From Melioribacter roseus (GTDB lineage: Bacteria > Bacteroidota > Ignavibacteria > Ignavibacteriales > Melioribacteraceae): a stretch of 64,000 nt of DNA. This document shows, one piece after another, positions 34,476 to 44,060 of the stretch (position 1 is its first letter; each line of letters starts with the position of its first letter). The stretch covers positions 1 through 64,000 of the forward strand of contig DYHH01000012.1 in NCBI GenBank assembly GCA_020724265.1. The letters are read 5' to 3'. The notes under the pieces are model-generated. The model was not told the origin of the DNA. It ran no database searches and saw only the letters and a list, made by a program, of their open reading frames with translations. The position numbers and the translations under genes are program-made.

Positions 34476-34799
34476 TTATTCTTCCTTTTTATCTTCCTTT
34501 TTGAACCAAGGTTTAATCCCGAAACTTAAAGCGGCACGCGCTAATGCATGGGCTCCGACGGGATTAGCAATTGCAACAAACACAAAAATGATTAATAATT
34601 TTAAGCTGTTTAAACAGAATCCTTCATAAACCATAAGACCCAAGATGATTAGCATAATTCCTAAAGTATCGCTTTTACTTGTAGCGTGTGATCTTGTAAA
34701 AAAGTCAGGTAAACGAATAACGCCGATACTGCCGACCAGCATAAAAAACGAACCGGTAACGATTAATAAAACTGTTAATATATTTTGTATTTCAGCCAT
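34476..34799 (-). CDS. mrpG: Mrp/Mnh antiporter subunit G
   Basis: The 107-aa protein has three helices and the MrpG motif GVIRLPDFFTRSHATSKSDTLG. The C-terminus is basic and then acidic. It starts 11 bp after MrpF. Confidence 0.92.
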   Translation of the reverse strand: MAEIQNILTVLLIVTGSFFMLVGSIGVIRLPDFFTRSHATSKSDTLGIMLIILGLMVYEGFCLNSLKLLIIFVFVAIANPVGAHALARAALSFGIKPWFKKEDKKEE

Positions 34800-34810
34800 T
34801 CTTTAGAATT

Positions 34811-35065
34811 CTATGTAGAAAAATATTTTGCAACAATTAATGAACCGATAAAATTTAATATAGAATAAGCAAGAGCTATATCTATAAACATTTCGAGTCT
34901 ACCGAAAAGATGCCCCAGCAATAAAATTAATACTAAGGTTTTTGTGCCAATTGCCCCGGCACCGAGCAATCTATCAAAAACCGTCGGTCCCTCTATTACG
35001 CGGTAAAAAGGGATGATTATAATGATCGTCAATCCGATAGCTACAAAAATGAAAAATGATTCCAT
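34811..35065 (-). CDS. mrpF: Mrp/Mnh antiporter subunit F
   Basis: The 84-aa protein has three helices and the typical RVIEGPTVFDRLLGAGAIGT loop. It starts one base after MrpE ends, within a continuous operon. Confidence 0.9.
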   Translation of the reverse strand: MESFFIFVAIGLTIIIIIPFYRVIEGPTVFDRLLGAGAIGTKTLVLILLLGHLFGRLEMFIDIALAYSILNFIGSLIVAKYFST

Positions 35066-35066
35066 A

Positions 35067-35624
35067 CTATAAATCTTCCTCCGAATCTATAATAACTTCA
35101 TCACAAACAACGCGCTCAACTTCGGTTTTATATAATTTTGCAACTTCAACAGCCAGCGAGTGGTCTATATGTGCTTCGTCGGTTTCATTTGTTAATGAAT
35201 GAACAAGGAAATCATCTCCTTCAATATGAAGCGTAACCGTTCCGGGAGTTATTGATATTGAATTACCGAGAATAACTTTTGAAACCATGTTCGGTAGATT
35301 CGTCTTAAATTTTATTAAGCCTGTCTTAATAGGCATTTGGGGATGGATAATCAAATATGCAATTCTCATACTTGATGTAATTATTTCCCACACCAAAAAG
35401 AATATAAAATAAAAAAAACGAAGAACACTAAAATTTGTTTTTACCAGAACATTATCGGGGAAGAAAACATATCTGCGTAATTTGGAATTGAACCAAAGTA
35501 CCGAGCCGACGGAAAGAACTCCGAGCGAAATATGAAACAAGTCAAAATATCCGCTTAAGATAAGCCAGAATGCCATCATTAATATAAAGTTGAGTACGAT
35601 ATTTCTCGGATTAATTCTTTTCAT
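35067..35624 (-). CDS. mrpE: Mrp/Mnh antiporter subunit E
   Basis: The 185-aa protein is the first gene of the operon. Two hydrophobic helices near the N-terminus precede a soluble part with SITPGTVTLHIEGDDFLVHSL, the family's most conserved segment. The gap of 158 bp to the next gene upstream (DinB) should hold the operon promoter. Confidence 0.9.
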   Translation of the reverse strand: MKRINPRNIVLNFILMMAFWLILSGYFDLFHISLGVLSVGSVLWFNSKLRRYVFFPDNVLVKTNFSVLRFFYFIFFLVWEIITSSMRIAYLIIHPQMPIKTGLIKFKTNLPNMVSKVILGNSISITPGTVTLHIEGDDFLVHSLTNETDEAHIDHSLAVEVAKLYKTEVERVVCDEVIIDSEEDL

Positions 35625-35782
35625 ATGCTCTAATAAGACTGCAAAAGTTATAGAAAAAAGGATATTTTTCCAAGGAAATGCGTATTAAACCGGCGCTCTA
35701 TGGAATAGAGTTAGTGATATAAATTAATAATAATAACCTTTGCTGCAGCTTAGTAATATTGTTGTAATTGTAACAATGTTAC

Positions 35783-36283
35783 CTATTCTTGTGGTTCCAT
35801 TCCGTAGTTTTTCCACTCTTCTTTTGAAGGACCGTAAATCCCCGGAACTTGTAATCCAAGCAATCTCATTATAACTGTCATTTGTGCGCGGTGATGAATT
35901 TGATGATTTACGAGCATTGCCAAAATTTTTCCTCGTTCCCAACTCTCTCCGTATAAATCCATTTTTAACGATAATTCTTCATCGCTCCATTTTTCTTTAA
36001 CACCATTTGTCAAGATTTCCGAATATTCTTTGTAGTCATTAATGATTTCAGACATTCTTCCGGGAACGGGTTTTCCTTCAAGATAGTCACTGTCAACTAA
36101 TCCGGCTTTACTTCCCATTTCGGTTAGAGTTTGTGTGATGTGCCATGCTAATCTTCCCAAACTGCGTGTGTTGTCGGAAACAGTTTTGGAAAGATATTCA
36201 TCTTTAATACTTGAAAAGATTTTTACGGTTGCTTCTTCTTCGGTTTTCCATGTGTTAATAAAGTCTTCGATTTTGCGGTACAT
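35783..36283 (-). CDS. DinB-like metal-binding four-helix protein
   Basis: ATG at 36283 follows GGGGGTTAT and gives a 166-aa protein that starts at the expected DinB position. The upstream open frame is not needed. Metal ligands are likely from H about 48 (LAWHITQTL) and NHQIHHRAQM. DinB/YfiT proteins catalyse thiol transfer or isomerisation; the partner is unknown. Confidence 0.82.
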   Translation of the reverse strand: MYRKIEDFINTWKTEEEATVKIFSSIKDEYLSKTVSDNTRSLGRLAWHITQTLTEMGSKAGLVDSDYLEGKPVPGRMSEIINDYKEYSEILTNGVKEKWSDEELSLKMDLYGESWERGKILAMLVNHQIHHRAQMTVIMRLLGLQVPGIYGPSKEEWKNYGMEPQE

Positions 36284-36464
36284 ATAACCCCCATTGTTTT
36301 TTATTGTTGATTGCAAATTACTACAGTAAATATTTTTATGAAAGATATATTGAAAAAGAAATTTGTTCAGAGTTGTCGAGGGCTCAATGATGATCGATTT
36401 ATATTCATTAGATAAATTAAAAAGGGTCGTTAATAATTCTAATTGATCGGTTTTTAAATTCAAC

Positions 36465-37067
36465 TTAAGCCGGCTTCTGTTTATTAAGCATTTCAAGAAT
36501 CCAATCCGCCTTGTCAAATTTAGGAGGTATGTAGTTTTGTAATTGAGTAAGCATCGCTTCAGGATCATTATCTACCAATATCATTTCGCGGTGTTCCGGT
36601 TTAATAAAATTTTCATTTACGGAATGGTCTAAAAACTTAATGAGATTATTGTAATAGCCGTTAACATTAAGCAATCCCAAAGGTTTGTTGTGGAAGTTTA
36701 GCTGTCCCCAAGCAACAACCTCAAAAACTTCTTCAAGTGTTCCGAATCCCCCGGGCATTGCAATAAATCCGTCTGAAAGCTCAGCCATTAAAGATTTTCG
36801 TTCGTGCATTGAACCGACAATTCGTAAATCATTAAGCCCGGTATGCGCAACTTCTTTTTCAATGAGTTGTTTGGGAATAACGCCGGTTACTTTTCCTCCC
36901 GCGTTAAGAACCGCAGAAGCTATCTCGCCCATTAATCCTACACTTGCACCTCCGTAGACAAGCTCAATATTATTTTTTGCAATAAGATTACCAAGGATAT
37001 TAGCGGTATCGGAATAACTTTTATTATTGCCAAAACTTGAACCGCAAAACACACATATTTTTTTCAT
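36465..37067 (-). CDS. LOG-family Rossmann-fold nucleoside monophosphate phosphoribohydrolase-like protein
   Basis: From ATG at 37067 the product opens MKKICVFCGSS and contains PGGFGTLEE, the defining LOG motif, plus VYGGASVGLMG and MHERK. Such proteins release bases from nucleoside 5-prime monophosphates; annotation as lysine decarboxylase is a known mistake. The length of 200 aa is normal. Confidence 0.9.
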   Translation of the reverse strand: MKKICVFCGSSFGNNKSYSDTANILGNLIAKNNIELVYGGASVGLMGEIASAVLNAGGKVTGVIPKQLIEKEVAHTGLNDLRIVGSMHERKSLMAELSDGFIAMPGGFGTLEEVFEVVAWGQLNFHNKPLGLLNVNGYYNNLIKFLDHSVNENFIKPEHREMILVDNDPEAMLTQLQNYIPPKFDKADWILEMLNKQKPA

Positions 37068-37404
37068 AATTACAATCCAAAGAAGTATTAATGAGAACAA
37101 AATTCAAATAAGTACTCAAGCACTCAAATGAAAAATCAAGTTAAATAAAAACTCTTTTATTATCTATAAAATTTGTGTGAGTGAATAAACACGTGTTTGT
37201 TTGTGCAAGAAAATTAAACTCAGATTGTCCATTAGGAAAATTTATCAATAACGTAATAGTGACATAACTTGTTAAATGATAAGTGTTTAATCCCGACTTA
37301 GATTTTCTTGGGCTTGAAAGATTTTCTTATAGTTATGTTGCAGTCAAGCCCTTAGAAAATATTAGTCGATTTGTCATTAGCGTTTTTCTAATGACAAATT
37401 TGGG
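37068..37404. other. Gene-free region with two hairpins
   Basis: Between the LOG gene and the DUF1801-like gene I see no coding sequence. A perfect 12-bp-arm hairpin (ATTTGTCATTAG at 37369-37380 with CTAATGACAAAT at 37388-37399, seven-base loop) ends just before the stop of the DUF1801-like gene. A second, looser inverted repeat joins TTTTCTTGGGCTTGA (37303-37317) to TCAAGCCCTTAGAAAA (37344-37359). Confidence 0.6.
37369..37399 (-). terminator. Hairpin after the DUF1801-like gene
   Basis: Twelve perfect pairs with a seven-base loop, six bases beyond the stop codon of the minus-strand gene. A T-run is not obvious, so termination is inferred from position only. Confidence 0.5.
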
Positions 37405-37776
37405 TTAAATTTTATCGCCCCGCTTCTGAAATTCTTTGAAACATTTGTCTGTAAACTTTTCCATCTCTTTGAAAAGCTCTTCGTTATAAGTCTTAAAGTT
37501 GAAACAAGATTTGCCCTGCATTCTCTTCTTTAAATTTTCAGGTACGGATTCGGAAAGATTTTTATACATGTAAACAGGCATCAAATGATAGCTTACATAA
37601 TTCTTTTTTATTTCAATTGCACCAAACCATAAAGTTCTATTAAAGACTTTAGAAAACGGGCCCTCTAAGGAATAACTTTTATTATTATCGACGATTACGG
37701 AAAGATGTTTTTCATATTTCTTGAATATCTTTTTTAACCGGTTAAATATTGTTTGAAAATCTTTTTGGTCAGTCAT
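37405..37776 (-). CDS. DUF1801-like small protein
   Basis: The 123-aa protein is basic and without a signal. LKKRMQGKSCFNFKTYNEELFKEM recalls the C-terminal part of DUF1801/YdhG-like proteins, but the match is from memory and partial. It starts 18 bp downstream of the end of the cyclophilin gene on the same strand. Confidence 0.5.
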   Translation of the reverse strand: MTDQKDFQTIFNRLKKIFKKYEKHLSVIVDNNKSYSLEGPFSKVFNRTLWFGAIEIKKNYVSYHLMPVYMYKNLSESVPENLKKRMQGKSCFNFKTYNEELFKEMEKFTDKCFKEFQKRGDKI

Positions 37777-37794
37777 TGTTTTAATCCTCTTTGT

Positions 37795-39249
37795 CTATTT
37801 TAAAAGAATCATTTTACGAGTTTGACTGAATGATTCGGTTTCTAATCGATAATAATAAACACCGCTTGTTAAATCTGATGCATCAAAATTAACTTCATAT
37901 ATTCCCGGCTGCATTGATTGGTTTAATAAAGTTTGAGCTTCTCTTCCGGTTATGTCGAAAATTTTCAACACTACATTGCTTCTTTCGGCAATCTGTAGCT
38001 TTATAGTTGATTCGGGGTTAAATGGATTGGGATAATTTTGAAATAGAAAAAACTCATTTGGAGTCTGCTCATCACTATCAACACTTGTTGCTGCTTCTGT
38101 TGTGAAAAGCCATACAATAGAATTTGGACCTTCATATTCTTCGGTTTCTCCAAATACTCGCCAATAGTGTCTGGTATTTTCCTCAAGATTTTCTATTTGC
38201 TGTTCTGTTGACGTAATTCCGGATTGATCGAAAACAATTCTCGATTCGGTAAAACTTGGGAGTGTTTTAGCAATTTGTAATCTATAAGATATTGCTCCGT
38301 CAACCGCATCCCATTGAAGTAGGGGGCTTCGCGAAACACCTGTTGCGGTATTTTCGGGAGCAATTAAATTGGGGGATTTAATTGATGAGGTAAAACTTCT
38401 GATTTCGGAATAATCGCTGAACTTTGCTCCGTTATTGCTTCTAACTCGCCAAAAGTATTTAGCTTTTCCAAGTTCAACATTGGGAAATTGTGCAGAAGTA
38501 TTCCCTGAAGTCACGGCAAAGCTGTCGGCAAATATAATTTCCGAAAAACTCGAGTCTCTCGCGATTTCTAAAAAAGTTAAAACTGCATCTTCAACATAGC
38601 TCCATACTAAAGAAGAACCCGGCATAAACCCAACGGCATTGTCGTCTGGTTGCAGTAATCCTGGAATTTCCGGTATGCTTTCATTAACTCCGATTTTTGT
38701 AATGAACATTTCAATTTTTTCTAATGGATTATCATTGTTATCACGCGGAGAGTTTTCGATATCGTGTACAACCTCCATTCCTTCAATAACAATTCCGTAT
38801 GCGGTATACCTTCCGTCAAGACCTGTGTTGTTTACCGTGTTGATATAAAATTGAGATGTGGCACTGTTAATATCGGTATCTCTTGCAGCGCCAATTATTC
38901 CTATTCGATGTGAAACTTTACTAAACTCAGCCGGTACTGTAGCCTGGGTTGAATCTCCCTCACCCCAGGTATTTCGCGGTCCGCTTTTCGAATTCGGATC
39001 GCCGCCTTGAATTACAAAATTGGGAACAACTCTATGCCATGCAGTACTGTCATAAAAAGAAATCGAAACAAGACTATCGAAATTAGCAACATGTAAAGGT
39101 GCAACGTAAGGAAAAAGTTCAATAATTATATCACCGATGTAAACCCCGGAACGTTCATTACTGATTTTGTATTGTGGTCTGCCGTCTTGTGATAAGATCA
39201 TTCCCGATAGAAAGATTATACTCACTAAAATTGATAGAGACTTTTTCAT
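37795..39249 (-). CDS. Secreted cyclophilin-type peptidyl-prolyl isomerase with T9SS sorting domain
   Basis: I use ATG at 39249 (GAGGG upstream), which gives a signal peptide (about 1-19). A cyclophilin domain (about 20-180) keeps WHRVVPNFVIQGGDP and SQFYIN; the family arginine of FHR is present though F is replaced by W. Two fibronectin-like beta domains (about 200-380) and a C-terminal T9SS domain with NYPNPFNPE and FDITGRE follow. A cell-surface or secreted prolyl isomerase is the natural reading; cargo is unknown. Confidence 0.85.
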   Translation of the reverse strand: MKKSLSILVSIIFLSGMILSQDGRPQYKISNERSGVYIGDIIIELFPYVAPLHVANFDSLVSISFYDSTAWHRVVPNFVIQGGDPNSKSGPRNTWGEGDSTQATVPAEFSKVSHRIGIIGAARDTDINSATSQFYINTVNNTGLDGRYTAYGIVIEGMEVVHDIENSPRDNNDNPLEKIEMFITKIGVNESIPEIPGLLQPDDNAVGFMPGSSLVWSYVEDAVLTFLEIARDSSFSEIIFADSFAVTSGNTSAQFPNVELGKAKYFWRVRSNNGAKFSDYSEIRSFTSSIKSPNLIAPENTATGVSRSPLLQWDAVDGAISYRLQIAKTLPSFTESRIVFDQSGITSTEQQIENLEENTRHYWRVFGETEEYEGPNSIVWLFTTEAATSVDSDEQTPNEFFLFQNYPNPFNPESTIKLQIAERSNVVLKIFDITGREAQTLLNQSMQPGIYEVNFDASDLTSGVYYYRLETESFSQTRKMILLK

Positions 39250-39453
39250 ATTTGCCCTCATTAAATTTTTTGTTAAATGCGGATTGAACTTTGTTTTATC
39301 GTTGATTAAAAATAAGCAGTGAGAAGGTATTTTCAAATTATTTTGTAGGTAATTTGTGCCAAGCCGGAATTATATTTTTTGAGGTTCTTAAGTGATAATT
39401 TTTTTGCTCGGAATTTTCGAAATGGTTTTTTATACCTACAATAAAAATTTGCT

Positions 39454-41631
39454 TTATTCGGAAGACAAAGCGTTATTAATTAGCGATTTCAAATTTGCCA
39501 GCTTAATCGGCTTAACAAGAATATAATCAACACCATATTTCATTTTGTCTTCATCGTTAAGCTGTTTATTCCAGCCTGTAATCACTGCAACTTTTATTTT
39601 CCCGAAATGTTTCTCTTTAATTTTTTCTGCTAAACGCCAGCCGTTCATATCCGGCATACCAATATCAGTGATAACTAAATCAAATTTTCTTTTTTCGATT
39701 AATTCGAGAGCCTGATATCCGTTCTCGGCAATTACCCCGTCATGTCCCAAAACTTGGAGCATTTCGCCGGCAATTTCACGTATCATCGCGTCGTCATCCA
39801 CCCAAAGTATATTTCCCTTTTTAAAACTGTTTCCATTTATGTCATCTTCTTCTAAAGAACTTTCTTTAATGGTAAGCGGAAGTGAAATTTCAATAGCCGT
39901 CCCTTGATTGGGAGCAGTCTCCAATATTTTTATATTTCCTTTATGTTCTTGAATTATACTATAAGCTCCGCTCATACCCAATCCTCGTCCGGCTTCAAAT
40001 CCTTTTGTTGTAAAGAATGGTTGAAACAGCCTTGTCTTTGCTTCTTCGTTCATACCTATACCGGTATCAATAATATGAACAAAAACATTATTTCCTTTTA
40101 CCCCGGTTTTGAAAATGATTTTTCCTCCTTTCGGCATTGCTTCAATACTGTTTTTAACTACATTATAAAATACAGATCTTAGTTCACCGTCATTCCCCAG
40201 TATTTCGGGAATATCTTCGTAACAAGTTTCTATAGAAATATGAAGTCCATTTGCTTCCATTTCGTCTTTCCACATCGGGCGTGCTTGAACAATAACATCC
40301 GAAATAACTTTATTTAATTTTACCGGTTGATAGTTGCTTGCATTTTTTTTCTTACCGGCAAATCTCTGTAGCAATTGTACTCTTGTAGCAGCATCGGTCG
40401 CTGAAATCTGTATGGTTGCCAGATATTTTTTTATCTCTTTAGGGATACTCGGTTTTAATAAGGCGAGTTCAAGGTTGCCTGAGATTGCTTGCAGTGAATT
40501 ATTAAAATCATGAGCTACTGCACTAGCCATTTCTCCGATAGCGCTTAATCTTTGGCTTTCTATTACAGCTTTTTCTGCGTGTTTTCGTTCACTGATATCA
40601 CGAGCAATTCCAATATAGGAAATTACTTTGCCATCTTCACCGAATTGAGGTGTTGCACTTGAAACATGCCATTTCCAATCGCCGTTTTTATTTTGAATCC
40701 TGTATTCAACATAATTTTGTTTTTTATCAGGCTCAGAAATTTTTCTAAGGAAGTTTAAATAATTGTTTACATCGTCGGAGTGAATAAAATCGATAAATTG
40801 TTTTCCTTGTACCTCTTCAATATCGTGACCTAATAGAGCCGTCCAGTTTGGTGATACATAACTTATAATTCCGTTTGATGAGATAGAGTAAATTATATCA
40901 CTTGCTTTTTCAACAAGCGTACGAAATTTCTTTTCGCTATCGGCAAGAGCTTGGGTTCTTAGTTTTACTTCGGACTCAAGATTTTTATTTGATTCTTCAA
41001 GTTCGGCTTTCTTTTGATTCAATTGATTTGTTAGCAAGTAATTTTTTCGATCGAAAAACTCAATATAATATGCAGCGACCATACTGATAAGATTTGCAGA
41101 AATATAAAAAAAGCTGTATGCTATAATTAATTCATAAGTTATATCAGAATACCAAATTACGGCAATAATAAATGAAATAAGGGTTAACCATCCGGCAAGT
41201 GTGGCAAAAATAAAACGTAATTTAATTAGAAAATAACCCGCGGAAAAAACCAACATTAAACCGGCATAGTACGTTATGTTTTCCGGCATTTTCACAATCA
41301 TTATAATTATTCCCCAGCCACCGACAATAAATGAAAGGAATAATAACCACTGCCATATTTTTTCAAAAATTTTTAAGTATGAAAAGGCGAAAACAGATAG
41401 TAATAAAGGAATTACTACCCAGAAACGAATGATATAAAATAATTCGATATGTTCTTGAGCAATTTCACTATCTAAAAATCCAAATAAACCATATAGAAGG
41501 GCAACAAACAAAAACGCAACACGAAAAATCTTGAGCGAGGATTTAAAATAATATGCTTGATAATCTTTCTCTCTTTGACCTTTGAAAGACAATGTGAACT
41601 TGTTGATATCCGTATCCTTATAAAAAATCAT
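39454..41631 (-). CDS. Hybrid sensor histidine kinase with PAS and receiver domains
   Basis: The 725-aa kinase has six membrane helices (about 35-190), a coiled coil (about 205-232), a PAS domain (about 235-350), a phosphorylation helix with the acceptor histidine in AVAHDFNNSL (H374), an ATPase core with GLGMSGAY (a G-box), and a C-terminal receiver (608-725) with acidic DDD, phospho-acceptor D656 and K707. No response regulator or target gene lies next to it, so the phosphate probably goes to a separate histidine phosphotransfer protein. Confidence 0.92.
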   Translation of the reverse strand: MIFYKDTDINKFTLSFKGQREKDYQAYYFKSSLKIFRVAFLFVALLYGLFGFLDSEIAQEHIELFYIIRFWVVIPLLLSVFAFSYLKIFEKIWQWLLFLSFIVGGWGIIIMIVKMPENITYYAGLMLVFSAGYFLIKLRFIFATLAGWLTLISFIIAVIWYSDITYELIIAYSFFYISANLISMVAAYYIEFFDRKNYLLTNQLNQKKAELEESNKNLESEVKLRTQALADSEKKFRTLVEKASDIIYSISSNGIISYVSPNWTALLGHDIEEVQGKQFIDFIHSDDVNNYLNFLRKISEPDKKQNYVEYRIQNKNGDWKWHVSSATPQFGEDGKVISYIGIARDISERKHAEKAVIESQRLSAIGEMASAVAHDFNNSLQAISGNLELALLKPSIPKEIKKYLATIQISATDAATRVQLLQRFAGKKKNASNYQPVKLNKVISDVIVQARPMWKDEMEANGLHISIETCYEDIPEILGNDGELRSVFYNVVKNSIEAMPKGGKIIFKTGVKGNNVFVHIIDTGIGMNEEAKTRLFQPFFTTKGFEAGRGLGMSGAYSIIQEHKGNIKILETAPNQGTAIEISLPLTIKESSLEEDDINGNSFKKGNILWVDDDAMIREIAGEMLQVLGHDGVIAENGYQALELIEKRKFDLVITDIGMPDMNGWRLAEKIKEKHFGKIKVAVITGWNKQLNDEDKMKYGVDYILVKPIKLANLKSLINNALSSE

Positions 41632-41835
41632 TCAATTTTTTTATAATTATCACAAAAATATCTCATTTAAACAATTAAGTCATTGAAATTCGAGTTTATT
41701 TAAGTGCTTTTCTAAAAGTTTTTAAAAATAACTTAATATTCTATTTCTATTATCGAAACAATAAAGTGTAAATTAATATGCGAGAAGCAGAAAAAGGTTA
41801 TTTATAAAAGAGGTGATGTCCAGAGATGAGCGTTT

Positions 41836-42087
41836 TTATCTTAATAGAACCATCTTCTTCGTTTGATTAAGACTACCACAATTCAATCTATATAAATAAA
41901 CTCCGCTCGGAAGTCCTGTCGCATCGAATTCAATTTCGTATTCACCGGGCTGCAGTTGTTTATTAATGAGAGTTTTTATTTCCCGTCCCAAGACATCATA
42001 TACTTTAAAACTAACATTCTCGATACTTGCTACTTGATACTTGATTCTTGTTGTCGGGTTGAATGGGTTGGGATAATTTTGATTCAA
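41836..42087 (-). repeat. T9SS sorting-domain DNA cassette, copy A
   Basis: The last 84 codons of the CotH gene. The inner part, from LKVYD-like codons to NYPNPFNPTT, agrees almost base for base with the copies at 43809-44060, 45118-45369 and 59276-59527, while the upstream parts of these genes are unrelated. Confidence 0.8.
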
Positions 42088-43743
42088 CGAAAACTTAAAT
42101 GGAAGTATGTTTTCTTCCACGTTGGTTATTCCAACATTAACCAAATAAGATGGAGACAGTTCGGTTCTTTTATCTGAGTACCATCCTTCAATTTTTATTT
42201 TATATGTACCTATGATAGATGAGCTAATTTTAAAGCCACCAGCTTCTTTTATAATATTTAGTCTTTCATCGTTTGCGTCAATTTTGAAAGAGTCAATATT
42301 TTCTGTGTAGCTGAAGAAATCCTGTGGTGATACAATTTTTTCTTCATTTACGTCAATATTAATTTCAACTTCTTCGGGAATTTTCCAATCAATTGTTGAA
42401 TAGTTTGCCGAGAAAAATTCATCAAACCAATCCCAGCGGTAGCGTATCCATGATTTTAAGTAACTTACTTCCAATTCATAAGTCGCGCCGATGTAATAAT
42501 TCGGCCAGACATAAGTACCTATAACATTCCATCTTTGGAAATTTCTTATTCGGGCTTCTTCCAAGTGTGTTGTTAGTGAATCAATAATAGAAAAAATTCT
42601 TTCTTTACTGAAAGTTGTCAATTTAATTTCATTCCACCTCTTGGCTATTTTATTGAAAAATACGGGATCATCATATAATTTCTTCCACCAAAAAGGAGAT
42701 TGAAAATGATCTTCAGGAATAGGAACACTAACTTGCAGCCCATCATGATTCCACGCATCATGATAATTAACATTTCCAAAGGCAAGATTAAAATCCCATA
42801 TCGGACCCATTTTTAATAACGGGTTTATATCATCTCTATCTTTATACATAAATGTGCTGAGACGGTAAGCATCAACATTACGAGGGAATTCGTTCAATAA
42901 TGAGTAATCAATAAAAGTATCTATATCGATAATATCGTAATATCCTAAAAACGGATCGGTATAATTATTAGAGTACAAATTGGATTCAAAGTTAAAAATG
43001 AAGTTTTGTATATAATTAATTTGCTGCGGCATAATATTAGTTTCTTTCGGATAATCATATTGGTAAAATACTTTTTGCCAGGCTCCGTTGTATGGAGCAA
43101 ATGAAGATTCCCACCCTTGAGTATTTGCGCCGTCTTGCTTATCGATCTTAATTAAATAACCCCCGGTTAAAGCTGTTCCGGTTGTATCTTTTGATTCACA
43201 CTTTTTAATATTAACTCTGTTTTTATCTCGTTTAATCTTTTCCATAAATACATATACGCCCATGTACTCACCGTTTAAAACTAACTCGACGAACTTGGAT
43301 TTGGTTGTGTACCTGTTTATTTCATTCGAGAGTTTATATATAAGTGCATTTCTTATCAGCGATTTATCGGAATAGGGCGCATACAAAACCCAATCGGCTT
43401 CCTCCGGCATTCCCAAAAGTGAAACGTCAAGGTCTTCTTCTTCGTCAATTCTTGTTTCAACCGCGTAAGATTTTTTAGGAAATTGCTGTGATGAAGAACC
43501 TCTTATCTCAATTCCGATTTTTCCGTTGTAGTGATTGAATTCATCGAGTAGATTATTTAGTTTGCCCTCTCCGTTATAAATAATTCCCATATCAGCCATA
43601 ATTTTTGGCTCGTCGACAATTTCTTGTCCGTTTGTATTTATAACAATAATCGGCAAGTTTGATGAAGTGAAGTTTACTTGTGAGAACAAATCAGCGTAAG
43701 GAAGAGTTAATAATGCAATGACTAAAACAACGAGTGTTTTCAT
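41836..43743 (-). CDS. Secreted CotH-like kinase protein with T9SS sorting domain
   Basis: The 635-aa protein has a signal peptide (about 1-21) and a CotH domain with IRGSSSQQFPKKSY, ADWVLYAPYSDKSLIRN and MEKIKRDKNRVNI, the conserved segments of spore-coat-like kinases. A beta domain (about 470-550) and a T9SS domain (NYPNPFNPTT) end the chain. CotH proteins phosphorylate secreted proteins; in T9SS bacteria they occur as surface proteins of unknown target. The last 252 nt are nearly identical to the next two genes. Confidence 0.88.
   Translation of the reverse strand: MKTLVVLVIALLTLPYADLFSQVNFTSSNLPIIVINTNGQEIVDEPKIMADMGIIYNGEGKLNNLLDEFNHYNGKIGIEIRGSSSQQFPKKSYAVETRIDEEEDLDVSLLGMPEEADWVLYAPYSDKSLIRNALIYKLSNEINRYTTKSKFVELVLNGEYMGVYVFMEKIKRDKNRVNIKKCESKDTTGTALTGGYLIKIDKQDGANTQGWESSFAPYNGAWQKVFYQYDYPKETNIMPQQINYIQNFIFNFESNLYSNNYTDPFLGYYDIIDIDTFIDYSLLNEFPRNVDAYRLSTFMYKDRDDINPLLKMGPIWDFNLAFGNVNYHDAWNHDGLQVSVPIPEDHFQSPFWWKKLYDDPVFFNKIAKRWNEIKLTTFSKERIFSIIDSLTTHLEEARIRNFQRWNVIGTYVWPNYYIGATYELEVSYLKSWIRYRWDWFDEFFSANYSTIDWKIPEEVEINIDVNEEKIVSPQDFFSYTENIDSFKIDANDERLNIIKEAGGFKISSSIIGTYKIKIEGWYSDKRTELSPSYLVNVGITNVEENILPFKFSLNQNYPNPFNPTTRIKYQVASIENVSFKVYDVLGREIKTLINKQLQPGEYEIEFDATGLPSGVYLYRLNCGSLNQTKKMVLLR
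42023..42050 (-). repeat. Heptanucleotide tandem repeat in the sorting-domain cassette
   Basis: Four 7-bp units read on the plus strand: ATACTTG, CTACTTG, ATACTTG, ATTCTTG. They encode part of RIKYQVASIE. Slippage by one unit would shift the reading frame of the sorting domain. Equivalent arrays lie at 43996-44023, 45305-45332 and 59313-59340. Confidence 0.75.
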
Positions 43744-43808
43744 TTTTATATCATAATTGAGTTAACCAAATATAAATAGATTGCAAGCAATATGCGTGGA
43801 TATAATTT

Positions 43809-44060
43809 TTATCTAAGCAAAACCATTTTTCTTGTTTGACTAAAACTACCCGAAGATAATTTATAAAAATAAACTCCGCTTGGTAAATCCGTTGCATCGA
43901 ATTCAACTTCATATTCACCGGGCTGCATTGGTTTATTTATAAGAGTTTTTATCTCCCGTCCCAATGCATCATATACTTTTAAACTAACATTCTCGATACT
44001 TGCTACTTGATACTTGATTCTTGTTGTTGGGTTGAATGGGTTTGGGTAGTTTTGGGACAA
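43809..44060 (-). repeat. T9SS sorting-domain DNA cassette, copy B
   Basis: The last 84 codons. A stretch of more than 70 nt around 43981-44056 is identical to the same stretch in the next gene (45290-45366). Confidence 0.8.

Noticed and set aside
37068-37404. A small RNA or riboswitch candidate
   Set aside because: Only hairpins are visible, without a promoter or a known riboswitch core, so a stronger claim is not supported.
42023-42050. A CRISPR-like or satellite array in the sorting domains
   Set aside because: The units are 7 bp, only three to four copies, and lie in coding sequence; no spacers exist.
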